DNA of 41,013 nucleotides from positions 1-41,013 of the forward strand of contig JABFSN010000142.1 in assembly GCA_013140575.1 (NCBI GenBank), given 5' to 3'. The stretch is from Phycisphaerales bacterium. GTDB taxonomy: Bacteria; Planctomycetota; Phycisphaerae; UBA1845. The notes under the pieces are model-generated. The model was not told the origin of the DNA. It searched no databases and saw only the letters and a program-made list of their open reading frames with translations. Position 1 is the stretch's first letter; each line of letters opens with the position of its first letter. A program made the position numbers and the translations under genes. Positions 1 to 9,213 of the stretch are shown in pieces.

Positions 1-573
1 GTGCTGGCGCGGCTGGCGGCGGCCGACGCGTTGCGATCGATGGGGTTGGATCGCCGTCGGGCGGTGTGGGAGGTGTTGGCGCATGTGGAGGACGATTTGC
101 CGTTGTTCGCGGGATGGGAAGTGGAGGAGAAGCCGGTCGATTTGCCGCGGATGTCGCTGGAGGAGCAGGTGATCGAGGATTACGACATGGTGGGGTTGTC
201 GTTGAAGGCGCATCCGATGGAATTGTTGCGGGCGGAATTGGACGGGATGGGGGCGGTTCGGGCGACGCGATTGAAACGGATGCGGCATGGAGAGGCGGTG
301 CGGGTGGCGGGTCTGGTGCTGGTGCGGCAGCGGCCGCCGACGGCGTCGGGGATTACGTTTTACACGCTGGAGGACGAGACGGGGGTGGCGAATCTGATCG
401 TCCGGCCGCGGGTGTATGAACGGTGCCGGAGATTGGCACGAGGCGCGGCGGCGTTGATCGTGGACGGCCGGGTGGAACGTCAGGGGGAGGTGGTCCACGT
501 GCAGGCGTCGGATTTGCGGGAATTGGGGGAGGCGCTGGGGAGGGTGCGAGTGAGGACGAGGGAGTTTCGTTGA
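1..573 (+). CDS. dnaE2: Error-prone DNA polymerase DnaE2, C-terminal part (5' end outside window)
   Basis: The reading frame is open from the first base and ends at TGA 571-573, so only the last ~190 residues are seen. The end carries the OB-fold that closes DnaE-type polymerases: residues ~100-155 read VRVAGLVLVRQRPPTASG, then FYTLEDETGVANLIV. That wording is typical of DnaE2, the translesion alpha-subunit paralogue, rather than replicative DnaE1. Known role: DnaE2 acts with ImuA/ImuB in SOS-induced mutagenic repair. ImuA/ImuB would be expected upstream, outside the window, so this context is not verified. The GTG at position 1 is only the window edge and is not proposed as the start. Confidence 0.88.
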   Translation: MLARLAAADALRSMGLDRRRAVWEVLAHVEDDLPLFAGWEVEEKPVDLPRMSLEEQVIEDYDMVGLSLKAHPMELLRAELDGMGAVRATRLKRMRHGEAVRVAGLVLVRQRPPTASGITFYTLEDETGVANLIVRPRVYERCRRLARGAAALIVDGRVERQGEVVHVQASDLRELGEALGRVRVRTREFR

Positions 574-898
574 AGAAGGGAGGAAGGGACACGGGGACGA
601 AGGGACGGGGGGAAAAGGCGAAACGTCGAAAGGCGAAGGGCGAAATGGGGGAAGGGATGGAGGGACGGGGAGACACAGGGCCGAAGGGGAAAGGCGAAAC
701 GTCGAAACGGCGAAAAAATAGAGGGCAAAGAGGGCAAAAGGAGATGCCACAGATTGGGGGAGCTGGACCAATCCAGACGAACCAGCGGAAAACCACGACC
801 CGCGTCCGAATAATGGGCGACCGGCGTGGCCGGGTTATCGGGTGCCGGGTTCTGCGACGACGTAAAGTCGGCGCGGGGGGCATCCGACCATAATCGGG
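571..898 (+). other. Purine-rich non-coding spacer with short direct repeats
   Basis: From 571 to about 754 the plus strand is almost entirely G and A. The 17-mer AAGGCGAAACGTCGAAA occurs twice (615-631 and 691-707), and GAAGGGACGGGG-like words recur. No reading frame here looks like protein. The tract separates dnaE2 from the PilZ genes. From 760 to 898 the composition returns to normal, and I see no clear promoter. Confidence 0.6.
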
Positions 899-1648
899 AT
901 GCCGAATCAACGACCCAACCCGATGGCCCAACCGTCGTCCGACCCCATGGCCGACCCGATGGCCGAACCACTGTCCGGCCGGACGCTGCTGGAGCTCGAC
1001 GAAAACGAGTCGGGGCAGGTGTTGCGGAGGGCGTGCGCGGCGCGAAGCGCGGCGGTGGTGTGCTGCGGTGAACCGGCGGTGCAGATCGCGGCGCGGTGCA
1101 TGATTCTGACGGAGCGGACCATCGACCTGTCGTCCGGCGCCGCGTCTCCGGAACTGTCGGGCGTCCCGTGCACGGTGCGTTTCTCGCCGGAACGGGATCG
1201 GTTTCTGTTCGATTCCAGCATTACGAAGGTCGAACCAGCCGACGGCGGTTATACGCTGCGTCTGCTGCGGCCGGAAAACGTGTTCGTGAGCCAGCGGCGG
1301 CGGTTCTGGCGGGCGGCGACGGTGGAATCGAGCGTGGTGCGGCTGGCGGATCGCGCGGGCACGTATCAGATCGACGCGGCCGTGTTGAACGTCAGCCCGG
1401 ACGGATTCGCATGCCGGGTGGAGCGAGCGGACGCGGAACGGTTTTCGGTCGGCGACCGTCTGGACGCGGGGCTGGCGCTGGCCGGCGACGGGACGCCGAT
1501 CGGCGCGGTGGTGACCGTTCGGGCGATCACCGAGGGAGGGGATCCGGGGCGGTTCATCGTGGGCGTGCAGTTCCACGCGGCCACGCTGGCCACGGAGGAG
1601 CGCGACCGACTGGCCCGGCACACACAAGCGACACGGGAGGCCGTATGA
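899..1648 (+). CDS. PilZ-domain protein (c-di-GMP receptor type)
   Basis: This 249-aa protein has the two PilZ signatures that contact cyclic di-GMP: RRRFWR at residues 133-138 (the RxxxR motif) and NVSPDG at 164-169 (the (D/N)xSxxG motif), followed by the late beta strand FIVGVQFH. About 110 residues precede the PilZ domain and resemble the YcgR N-terminal beta-barrel arrangement. The first ~25 residues are built from a repeated MA(D/Q/E)P word and may not be translated; later ATG codons exist and no strong ribosome site marks 899. Its stop overlaps the next PilZ gene by ATGA, so the two are almost certainly co-translated. Likely role (inference): c-di-GMP-dependent control of motility, adhesion or secretion. 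Confidence 0.78.
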   Translation: MPNQRPNPMAQPSSDPMADPMAEPLSGRTLLELDENESGQVLRRACAARSAAVVCCGEPAVQIAARCMILTERTIDLSSGAASPELSGVPCTVRFSPERDRFLFDSSITKVEPADGGYTLRLLRPENVFVSQRRRFWRAATVESSVVRLADRAGTYQIDAAVLNVSPDGFACRVERADAERFSVGDRLDAGLALAGDGTPIGAVVTVRAITEGGDPGRFIVGVQFHAATLATEERDRLARHTQATREAV

Positions 1649-2496
1649 CCCCGACGCAAACGCCAACACCTGTGCTTTTCGAACCGGTCGGTCAGTTGTG
1701 GGTGGACCACGCCCGCCGCGACGAGATCATCCGCGATGCCGCGGTGCGGCACACGGACGTGCAACTGACGCGTTACGGCGGCAGCGGATGGAAGACGTAC
1801 GTGAGCCGGTTCGTGGGCGCGAATAAAGACGGAACGGTGGTCTGGATCGACGCGCCGATGAACGACGCCGCGGGCGGATCGCCGACGTTGCGCGTGGGGG
1901 AACAGGTGGGCATATCGTTCCGCCGGGGGCGGTGCAAATGCCTGTTCACGACGACGGTGACGGACGCGGACGGGCTGCAACCGCAGGATGGCAGTGCCGC
2001 GGTGCCCGGCGGAACAGACGGGGCGGATGGCCGTGACGCGGAGGCGGTGGCGATTCGGTGGCCGGAAAACCTGCAGGAGATGCAGCGGCGGGTTTATCAG
2101 CGGGTGACGCCGCCGCACGGGCACGTCGTTAATGTGACGGTCTATCCGCATTGCCTGACGGACGGACCGGTGCAGGCGGCGGGCGTCGTGCCGCGCGGGG
2201 GTGTATTGTCCGAGGGTCGATTGGCGAATCTTTCAGCGGGCGGATTGTGCACCTCGGCGACGGAGAAACCGCCGTTCCGCGACGGCGACCTGGTGATTAT
2301 ACGATTCAGTCCGCGTCCGGGCGGTGAACCGCTGCAACTCGACAGCCGCGTGCGACACGTGATGGCGGCGCCGGGGAACCGCTGGTCGGTCGGATTTCAA
2401 TTCGTGGGTTTGGAAACGACGACGACGGGTCAATGCCGATTGGCGGAACTGGCGACGATCGTCAGTGCGTTCCGAAGGGCGGCGGCGCGGGGGTGA
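1645..2496 (+). CDS. YcgR-like PilZ-domain protein
   Basis: This 283-aa protein starts at the ATG inside the ATGA overlap with the upstream PilZ gene. Residues ~30-110 form a YcgR-type N-terminal domain (LTRYGGSGWKTYVSRF). After a Gly/Asp-rich linker (~110-135) comes a PilZ domain with RRVYQR at 148-153 and NLSAGG at 195-200, then SVGFQFVGL near the end. Both c-di-GMP contact motifs are intact. Together with the upstream gene it forms a two-gene unit of unequal PilZ proteins. The family is known to bind c-di-GMP; the downstream target is not shown here. Confidence 0.8.
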   Translation: MTPTQTPTPVLFEPVGQLWVDHARRDEIIRDAAVRHTDVQLTRYGGSGWKTYVSRFVGANKDGTVVWIDAPMNDAAGGSPTLRVGEQVGISFRRGRCKCLFTTTVTDADGLQPQDGSAAVPGGTDGADGRDAEAVAIRWPENLQEMQRRVYQRVTPPHGHVVNVTVYPHCLTDGPVQAAGVVPRGGVLSEGRLANLSAGGLCTSATEKPPFRDGDLVIIRFSPRPGGEPLQLDSRVRHVMAAPGNRWSVGFQFVGLETTTTGQCRLAELATIVSAFRRAAARG

Positions 2497-2562
2497 AGGG
2501 ATCGTTGCACGAACGAGGTCGCGATGTGCCCTGACATCCGACGGTCGCCAGCGCAAATCAAA

Positions 2563-2949
2563 TCAGTCGTCCAATCCAAGACCGGCACGGGCGGACTCGC
2601 GGAATCGGCGGCAGCACCGGCGCGCTTCGTGTGCCGACTGCTTGTCAGCCGATTCACCGGGATATCGAAACGTCACCGCGAAATCCGAAAGGAAGGCAAG
2701 TTCTTCGTGGAACAGTTCCCATGTCGGCTCCAATTTCAATACGAGCCTCAACAACGCGACCAGATCGTGTATTCTCTTGAACGGCAATTGCGCTTCGCAC
2801 AGGCGGGCCTTCAGGTACTTCTCGGCGCATTGTTGGGCATGAAAACAAGCACCGTCGTAGTTTGGGTTCTTGCGTGCGCGACACTCTCGTTCGAGAATTG
2901 CGAAGTCGCCCTCGGCCTTCGAGACCCACTCAGCAGTGATCGGCTTCAT
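2563..2949 (-). CDS. HEPN-domain protein (partner of MNT nucleotidyltransferase)
   Basis: A 128-aa all-helical protein. It has the HEPN core CFHAQQCAEKYLKARL (residues ~35-50), then FKRIHDLVALL and FAVTFRYPGES, the usual layout of small HEPN proteins encoded beside minimal nucleotidyltransferases. It overlaps the upstream MNT gene by 20 nt (2930-2949), indicating translational coupling. Known biology: HEPN/MNT pairs can act as toxin-antitoxin modules, the MNT adding nucleotides to the HEPN RNase. The RNase motif Rx4-6H is not apparent in this copy, so it may be a non-nuclease version. GGCAGGG lies upstream of the ATG. Confidence 0.82.
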   Translation of the reverse strand: MKPITAEWVSKAEGDFAILERECRARKNPNYDGACFHAQQCAEKYLKARLCEAQLPFKRIHDLVALLRLVLKLEPTWELFHEELAFLSDFAVTFRYPGESADKQSAHEARRCCRRFRESARAGLGLDD

Positions 2950-3250
2950 AAAGAACCCTGCCCTCGCGTAACACCTCCTTCATAAACGGATCGCCCATCT
3001 CCAGACGTTGTTGGACGTGTTCGGGCGTGCGAACGAGAATGTCCACCGGAAACGCGGGCTCCAGTTGCATGCGGATTTTCACGGACTGATAGACGCTTTT
3101 TCCCGTGAACGGCAGCACGACGAGCAAATCGACGTCCGAATCTTCGGTCACGTCGCCCCGCGCGTAGGAGCCGAACAGAATGACGCGAAGCGGACGGAAA
3201 TGGCGTCCGATCCTGCGACCGAAGTCCTGAATCTCGTTCATCGTGACCAT
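2930..3250 (-). CDS. Minimal nucleotidyltransferase (MNT) domain protein
   Basis: The DNA-polymerase-beta-fold signature GSYARGDVTEDSDVDLLVV gives the metal-binding DxD pair after GS. The protein is about 106 aa from the ATG at 3250 (MVTMNEIQDFGRRI). An upstream ATG at 3301 would add 17 poorly conserved residues, and neither start has a clear Shine-Dalgarno. It is the first gene of a two-gene unit with the HEPN protein, overlapping by 20 nt. Probable function (family knowledge): nucleotidylation of the HEPN partner as an antitoxin. Confidence 0.82.
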   Translation of the reverse strand: MVTMNEIQDFGRRIGRHFRPLRVILFGSYARGDVTEDSDVDLLVVLPFTGKSVYQSVKIRMQLEPAFPVDILVRTPEHVQQRLEMGDPFMKEVLREGRVLYEADHC

Positions 3251-3362
3251 GGGCCCGCCAGTTGCCGACGCCAAACTGCAATCATCTCGCGACCCCCGCA
3301 TTCGGCGTTCGGCGGCCTCGAACGGCGTCCACCGAATTGCCGAGTGCGAACACCGTACTCGG

Positions 3363-6209
3363 TCATTTCGTTTCCAGCCAGTTTTTGCCCCAGGCGATGT
3401 CGACGGCGATGGGGACGTCGAGGGGGATGGCGCGGGTCATTTTGTCGCGAATCATTTCGGATTCGGATTCAACGGCGCCGGCGGGCGTTTCGAACACCAG
3501 TTCATCGTGGACCTGGATCAGCATTTGCGACGGGTGCTTGCCGGTCGATAGCGCCGCGTGGATGTCGATCATGGCGCGTTTGATGAGGTCGGCCGCGCTG
3601 CCTTGAATGACGGTGTTGACGGCGATGCGTTCGCCGAATGCGATCTGCTGGCGATTGCGGGATTGCAATTCGGGCAGCGGCCGGCGGCGGCCCAGAATGG
3701 TCTGGACGAAACCGTTGCGGCGGGCGTCGGCGATGCACTGGTCGATGAACAAGCGGATGCCGGGATAACGCATGAAATACATGTCGATGAACGATTCCGC
3801 TTGCGTGCGCGAAATGCCCAGCCCCCGGGCGAGACCAAACGCGGTCTGGCCGTAGATGATTCCGAAATTGACGGCCTTGGCGGCGCTGCGTTTTTCGCGG
3901 GTGACCTCGTCGATGGGGACGCCGTTGACCTGGGCGGCGACGAACGCGTGGATGTCCTGGTTTTGGTCGAATGCGCGGAGGAGGGCGTCGTCGCGGCTGA
4001 AATGAGCCAGCACGCGGAGTTCAATCTGCGAATAGTCGGCGGACAGCAACACGTGGTCGCGTTTTCCGGGGACGAATGCGCGGCGGATTTCGCGGCCGGC
4101 TTGGGTGCGGATGGGGATGTTCTGGAGGTTGGGGTCACTGGACGACAGACGACCGGTGACGGCGCCGGTCTGATGGAACGACGCGTGGATGCGGCCGGTG
4201 CGGGGGTTGACCATTGTCGGCAGCGTATCGACGTAGGTGCCCTTCAGTTTGGACAGTTCGCGGTATTCGAGGACGAGGCGGGGAACGGGGTTTTCGGTGG
4301 TTTCGGCCAGTTCGGTCAATGATTCGGCGTCGGTGCTGCGTCCGGTTTTCGTACGGCGCACCACCTTCAGACCGATTTCGTCGAACAAGACCGTCGCCAG
4401 TTGTTTGGTGGAATCGACGTTGAACGGATGGCCGGCTTCGCGGTGGATGTCTTTCGTCAGCGCGATCATGCGGTCGGCCATGGCGCTGCCCATTTTCGCG
4501 AGCGCGTCGGCGTCGATGGCCACGCCGTTGGATTCCATTTGAACCAACACGTCGACCAGCGGTATCTCCGTTTCGTGGAACAGCGATTCGTACGGCGACC
4601 CGCGGATCAGCGGCTCGAAATGATCGGTCAGGCGCAGCGTCTGGTCGGCATCGGCGGCCGCGTAGGCGCCGACGACGGCCGTGTCGAGTTGGTCGATGGT
4701 GATCTGCTGCTTGCCGCGGCCGATCAGTTCCTGAATGGTGGTCATCTCGGCGCCGGTGACGTCACGGGCGAGGGCTTTCAATCCGTGCGACGAACGCAAC
4801 GGTTCGACCAGAAACGCGGCAATCATGGGATCGAAAAATACGCCGCGGACGTCGATGCCGTGCTGCCGCAGGACGAGCATGTCGAACTTGACGTTGTGGC
4901 CGGTCTTGCGAATGGCCGGGTTTTCGAAAATGGGTTTCAGTAACTTGACGACCGATTCGAGCGGCAACGTATCGCCCATGGCCGCCCGAATGGGGATGTA
5001 ACTGCCGGTATGCGGGGCCCAGGACACGGATATTCCGACCAGTGCATCGGCCATGGCGTTCAAGCCGGTGGTTTCGGTGTCGAACGCGAACCGTTTTTGT
5101 TTGGCCAATTGTGTGGCCAGCGATTTCAGCTTGTCGGGCGTGTCAATCAGTTGGTAGTCGTTATCCGACGTGTCCGGGGCGGGCCGGGAGGATGGCGACG
5201 GACCGGGTGCGGGAACGGCGGGATCCGTCGTGTCCGGCTCGTCGTCGAACAGGCCCGCGGTCGGTTTCGGCCGGCGATTTGCGGATGCGGTTTTGACCGC
5301 GGTTGGCGCCGGGCTGCCGGGGCGATTGCCCGCGGGTGAAACTTCCGATGCGCCGAACGATTCGAGCTGATCGCGCAGGCGGTTGAAACCCAGTTCGTTG
5401 AAAATGGGCCGCAGCCGATCGACCGGAACGCCGTTGAAGCGCATCGCGTCCAGTTCAATGTCGACTGGCACGTCGTCGCGCAACGTCACCAGCTGCCGGG
5501 TGACGATCAGTTGATCGGCGAAGGCGCGCACCCGCTCCTGCATTTTCGGAGTCAGTTCGCCGGCGTGTTCGATGACCGCGCGGGCCGTTCCGTATTGGGC
5601 GATCAGTTTGGCGGCCGTCTTGATGCCCACGCCGTGAATGCCGGGGATGTTGTCGACGTTGTCGCCGACCAGCGATTGTATTTCGACCGCCTGCGACGGT
5701 GTATAGCCCTTGCGCTCCAGCACACCGGCCGCGTCGACGACCAGGTCCTTGGCCACGTCGTACATGCGGACGCGGTCGGTGATCAGTTGTTCGAGGTCCT
5801 TGTCGACGCTGACCAGGTAGACGTCGACGGGTTCGTTCGCCAGCCGGCGGGCGATGGTGGCCATGATGTCGTCCGCCTCGAACCTAGGCACGCGCAGGAT
5901 GGGCACGTTCATGGCCTGCACAATGGACACGATGCGGTCGCGTTGCGGACCGAAATCGTCGGGGGGCGGATCGCGGTTGGCTTTGTAATTGGGATCGATG
6001 TCGCGGCGGAAGACGGTTTCGTCGCTGGTGTCCATGACCATGGCCAGATAATCGGGGCGGCGGTTGCGGATCAGGTTGAACAACGTGGCGCAGAAGACGT
6101 GGACGGCCTTGGTCGGCTCGCCGGACGGCGACGTCAGCGGCGCGAAGGGCGCGAAATAAGCCCGGTAAATCTGGTAGTGTCCGTCAAGCAGGTAAACTGA
6201 GCGGGCCAT
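3363..6209 (-). CDS. polA: DNA polymerase I
   Basis: This 948-aa protein has all three PolA domains. Residues 1-~290 are the 5'-3' exonuclease/FEN domain (EADDIMATIARR; VGDNVDNIPGIHGVGIKTA). A Pro/Ala/Ser-rich linker spans ~295-345. The 3'-5' proofreading domain is ~350-540 with FDTET at 376-380, NVKFD at 439-443 and YAAAD at 516-520, so its acidic residues are intact. The polymerase domain runs from ~545 to the end: motif A SADYSQIELR (D725), motif B with K778 and F782 in KAVNFGIIYG, motif C QVHDELVFE (D902). It fills Okazaki gaps and acts in repair. It is transcribed as a single gene, away from the kinase gene on the other side. Confidence 0.97.
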   Translation of the reverse strand: MARSVYLLDGHYQIYRAYFAPFAPLTSPSGEPTKAVHVFCATLFNLIRNRRPDYLAMVMDTSDETVFRRDIDPNYKANRDPPPDDFGPQRDRIVSIVQAMNVPILRVPRFEADDIMATIARRLANEPVDVYLVSVDKDLEQLITDRVRMYDVAKDLVVDAAGVLERKGYTPSQAVEIQSLVGDNVDNIPGIHGVGIKTAAKLIAQYGTARAVIEHAGELTPKMQERVRAFADQLIVTRQLVTLRDDVPVDIELDAMRFNGVPVDRLRPIFNELGFNRLRDQLESFGASEVSPAGNRPGSPAPTAVKTASANRRPKPTAGLFDDEPDTTDPAVPAPGPSPSSRPAPDTSDNDYQLIDTPDKLKSLATQLAKQKRFAFDTETTGLNAMADALVGISVSWAPHTGSYIPIRAAMGDTLPLESVVKLLKPIFENPAIRKTGHNVKFDMLVLRQHGIDVRGVFFDPMIAAFLVEPLRSSHGLKALARDVTGAEMTTIQELIGRGKQQITIDQLDTAVVGAYAAADADQTLRLTDHFEPLIRGSPYESLFHETEIPLVDVLVQMESNGVAIDADALAKMGSAMADRMIALTKDIHREAGHPFNVDSTKQLATVLFDEIGLKVVRRTKTGRSTDAESLTELAETTENPVPRLVLEYRELSKLKGTYVDTLPTMVNPRTGRIHASFHQTGAVTGRLSSSDPNLQNIPIRTQAGREIRRAFVPGKRDHVLLSADYSQIELRVLAHFSRDDALLRAFDQNQDIHAFVAAQVNGVPIDEVTREKRSAAKAVNFGIIYGQTAFGLARGLGISRTQAESFIDMYFMRYPGIRLFIDQCIADARRNGFVQTILGRRRPLPELQSRNRQQIAFGERIAVNTVIQGSAADLIKRAMIDIHAALSTGKHPSQMLIQVHDELVFETPAGAVESESEMIRDKMTRAIPLDVPIAVDIAWGKNWLETK

Positions 6210-6427
6210 GACGGGCGGATTTTAGCGGCGGCGGCGCGGATGGAACAGCGGGGCGTCATCATTGCGGTTGGATTTTTCAATCTATGTAGATGGGGCAATG
6301 TGTGGCGCATCGGGCGGCGCGATAGGGATGGCAAGATGGGGTAGTATCGGATCGAGAATCCGAGAATTCAACTTTCATATTTCGAGCATCAAAACGCGGA
6401 ATTCGAGTTTCAGGTTTCATTTTCCTA

Positions 6428-6455
6428 TTGCCGCGCGGCCAACGGACGCTACAGT
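6428..6455 (+). promoter_or_regulatory. Putative sigma-70 type promoter upstream of the kinase gene
   Basis: TTGCCG (6428-6433), a 16-bp spacer and TACAGT (6450-6455). It would start transcription about 180 nt before the preferred GTG start of the kinase. Moderate match to consensus only. Confidence 0.35.
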
Positions 6456-6644
6456 AGATGGTCCGCGCGGCTGACCATCACATCGGCGGCGCGATTCGAT
6501 CCAACCGGATTGACGGACGCGAGCGACGTCCGGCGCGCCGGCGGCGCGCCGGCGGCGAACCGGCGCAACGGGGAACGATGTTCGGGCCACGATCGGGCGT
6601 TGCGTCCGCGCCGGGCCTGCGCGTTTCCCGCCGGAGCGTTTTGC

Positions 6645-9149
6645 GTGATCAGCGCGTTGGAACACACCACTTGGACCTGCCCGAACTGTCAGTCGGCGTC
6701 GCCGCCGGACGAATTCGTGGCGGGTCGATTGATCCGCTGTTCGCGTTGCCAGTTCATCTATCCTGTGACGCATTCGGCCGCATCGGCCGACGGAAGCGTC
6801 GCCCCGCTGACGGATGAAACATGGACGGACAAGTGGGGCCCGATCCACGCCGACCGATATCGGGTGATCCGCGCGCTGGCCACCGGGGCGCAAGGCAAGA
6901 TTCTGCTGGCCCACCACCGGCATCTGAACCAGACATGCGTCATCAAGCTGGTTGCGGCCGGCGACGATGAATGGACCGATCTGGCCAACCAGCGCTTGCG
7001 AATCGAGGCCCAGGCCGGGGTCCGGGTCAATCACCCGCACGTGGCGAGGGTGTTCGATTGCGATTGCGTCAATCGGGCGTGGTATTTCGCGATGGAATAC
7101 ATCGCGGGCGAAAACCTGCGCGACGTATTGAAATCGGCGCCCGGTCTCGACTGGCGGCAGGCGGTGCAGATCGGTCGCCAGGTGTCCGACGGTCTGACGG
7201 CGATCCATCGCAGCGGGTTGATTCACCGCGACGTCAAGCCGGGCAACATCATGTTGATGCGCGACGGGAAGGTCAAAATCACCGATCTGGGGCTGGTCAA
7301 GACGCACCCCGACGGCGACACCATGGGCGTCACCTGGGACGGCCAGGTGTTGGGAACGCCGCTGTACATGCCGCCCGAGCAATTCGACGCGAACGCCACC
7401 CTCGACGCCCGGGCCGACGTCTACGCATTCGGCGCGACCCTGTTCCATCTGCTGACCGGGCGGGCGCCGTTCACGGGCAAGGGGCTGGACGACATCGCCC
7501 AGAAGCACCGCACCGCCGCTGTGGAATGGCCGACCGACGTAGCGGATCGTGTGCCCGGGTGGCTGCGGGCCACCGTCGAAACGTGCCTGGCCAAACGGCC
7601 TGAACATCGTTTTGCGTCGACCGACGCGCTGTCGGACGCGCTGTCCCATGCCGATTCGCGCCGACCGTTGCCGGTCGCGCCCGCGACATCGGACCGCAAC
7701 GGCGTGGTGGTCACCTCGTTTCAAAACCTGTCGCGTCAGACCGTGGACGAGTGGATCGGCGATGCGATTGCGGAGCTCTTGTCCAGTCGGTTGATGGAAT
7801 GCGACGGTTTGCACGTCGTCGATCGCAACCTGTTCAGCGACCTGGTGCGGAAGGGCGCGGCCGGAAACGGAACGGAGTCCGCCGCCGGCCGGTCGCAGAT
7901 GTTTCAGGCGGCGCGTCTGGTGGGCGTGACGCGAATCATCATGGGCAGTTTTCATCGCCAGGGCGACGAGATTCGCATTGTCGCCCATTCGTTGAGCCGC
8001 GACGACGGCGACACGCGTTGCACGGGATCGGTCAGCGGCCCCATCGCGGCGTTGTTTGAACTGGAAGATACGCTGGCCGGAAAAATCGTGCAGTCCCTGC
8101 CGCCGGAATGGCGCACGCGCCGCCGGCCGGGAGCCGCATCCGCCGGAACGACCAATCTCGACGCCCACCAACAGTACGTGCGCGGCCAACGGGCGTTTTC
8201 CGACGGCGACTATCGTGAAGCCATTCGGTTCGCCCAACTGGCATGCACCTCGGATTCCGAATACGGCGATCCGTCAAGCCTGATGGGCGCGGCCCACGCG
8301 CGGCTGGGTGAATATCAGAATGCCGTTGCCTGTCACGAACGTCAGGAACGGCTGGCCCGCGAACGAGGGCACACGTCCGATCTGGCGGCCGCGCTGGGCA
8401 ATCTGGGCGCGATGTATCACTATCAGGGCGAATACGGTGTGGCCTACGAGTTTCTGGACCGGGCGTCGGCGTTGGTGACCGACGCGCCGCCCTCGTCGAA
8501 CACGGCCAAACTGTTCGGCAATCTGGGCATGGTCTGCAACCGTCTGGGCCGCTGTCCGGACGCCGAACGGGCATTCGAACGGTCCATCGCCATTTGCAAA
8601 GAACTGAACGACCTGGTGTCGATGGTCTGGCCGTACAACGGCATGGGATCGGTTCTGTTGGAGCAGTCACGTTTTGCCGAGGCCCGCGAATATCATCAAC
8701 GGGCGTTGGCGCTGGCCGGGGAGATTCGCGACCGCGTGATGGTCGGCGTGTCGCAGATGAACATCGGGCGGTGCGCGTCGGCCGCGGGTGATGTCGCCGA
8801 AGCGGAAATCTGGTTCAATGCCGCGCTGGGCACGCTGGAAGGAACCGATTTCTGGAACGGGTTGACGCTGGTCTACGAACACCTGGCCGACATGTATTTG
8901 CGGGGTGACCGGCCGGACGACGCACTGGGCAGCATCGACAAGCGCATCGACCTGGCCCGGCGTCACGGCAACCGCCGCATGGAAGCCCATGCGTGGTCGC
9001 AGAAGGCACGCGCGTTTGAACAGCTGAACCGCAAGGACGACGCGTTGGACGCGCTCAGGAAGTCCATCGACATATCGCAACAGCCGGCGCTCTACGACAG
9101 CCTGCACCGCTATCTCAACGAGGCCACCAGCCGCACGGATGTGCGGTAG
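6645..9149 (+). CDS. Ser/Thr protein kinase with zinc-ribbon, TolB/FlgO-like and TPR domains
   Basis: This is an 834-aa protein from the GTG at 6645, which has GGAG nine bases upstream; an in-frame TTG at 6510 would add 45 odd residues. Residues 12-35 form a zinc ribbon (CPNC ... CSRC). The kinase domain is ~72-345: K101 in CVIKL, HRDVKPGN with D196, DLG in place of the usual DFG, and GTPLYMPPEQ. Residues ~375-500 match the curli/FlgO/TolB-like domain (VVVTSFQNLSRQTVDEWIGD). The rest is a run of TPR repeats. There is no transmembrane segment, so it is probably cytoplasmic. Such Hanks-type kinases phosphorylate Ser/Thr; substrates cannot be read from the context, as the neighbours are unrelated. 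Confidence 0.88.
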   Translation: MISALEHTTWTCPNCQSASPPDEFVAGRLIRCSRCQFIYPVTHSAASADGSVAPLTDETWTDKWGPIHADRYRVIRALATGAQGKILLAHHRHLNQTCVIKLVAAGDDEWTDLANQRLRIEAQAGVRVNHPHVARVFDCDCVNRAWYFAMEYIAGENLRDVLKSAPGLDWRQAVQIGRQVSDGLTAIHRSGLIHRDVKPGNIMLMRDGKVKITDLGLVKTHPDGDTMGVTWDGQVLGTPLYMPPEQFDANATLDARADVYAFGATLFHLLTGRAPFTGKGLDDIAQKHRTAAVEWPTDVADRVPGWLRATVETCLAKRPEHRFASTDALSDALSHADSRRPLPVAPATSDRNGVVVTSFQNLSRQTVDEWIGDAIAELLSSRLMECDGLHVVDRNLFSDLVRKGAAGNGTESAAGRSQMFQAARLVGVTRIIMGSFHRQGDEIRIVAHSLSRDDGDTRCTGSVSGPIAALFELEDTLAGKIVQSLPPEWRTRRRPGAASAGTTNLDAHQQYVRGQRAFSDGDYREAIRFAQLACTSDSEYGDPSSLMGAAHARLGEYQNAVACHERQERLARERGHTSDLAAALGNLGAMYHYQGEYGVAYEFLDRASALVTDAPPSSNTAKLFGNLGMVCNRLGRCPDAERAFERSIAICKELNDLVSMVWPYNGMGSVLLEQSRFAEAREYHQRALALAGEIRDRVMVGVSQMNIGRCASAAGDVAEAEIWFNAALGTLEGTDFWNGLTLVYEHLADMYLRGDRPDDALGSIDKRIDLARRHGNRRMEAHAWSQKARAFEQLNRKDDALDALRKSIDISQQPALYDSLHRYLNEATSRTDVR

Positions 9150-9176
9150 GAATTGACGTTCATGGGCGGTGTATTT

Positions 9177-9213
9177 CCCCTCTCGCTTCCAGCGAGCGGG
9201 GCAGGGGCGGGGG
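9177..9213. repeat. Short GC-rich palindromic repeat
   Basis: Between the kinase and arfB lies CCCCTCTC, then a CTCGC/GCGAG hairpin, then GGGGCAGGGG. The same outline (CCCCTCTCC ... GGGGCAG) occurs at 16239-16284 upstream of ubiE, so this looks like a dispersed repeat rather than a gene-specific terminator. Confidence 0.45.

Noticed and set aside
353-1669. 438-codon minus-strand frame opposite dnaE2 and the first PilZ gene
   Set aside because: Pro/Arg/Ser-rich and low complexity; it mirrors genuine plus-strand genes and has no family-like motif.
6417-8237. 606-codon minus-strand frame opposite the kinase
   Set aside because: Antisense shadow in high-GC DNA; the plus strand encodes unmistakable kinase motifs.
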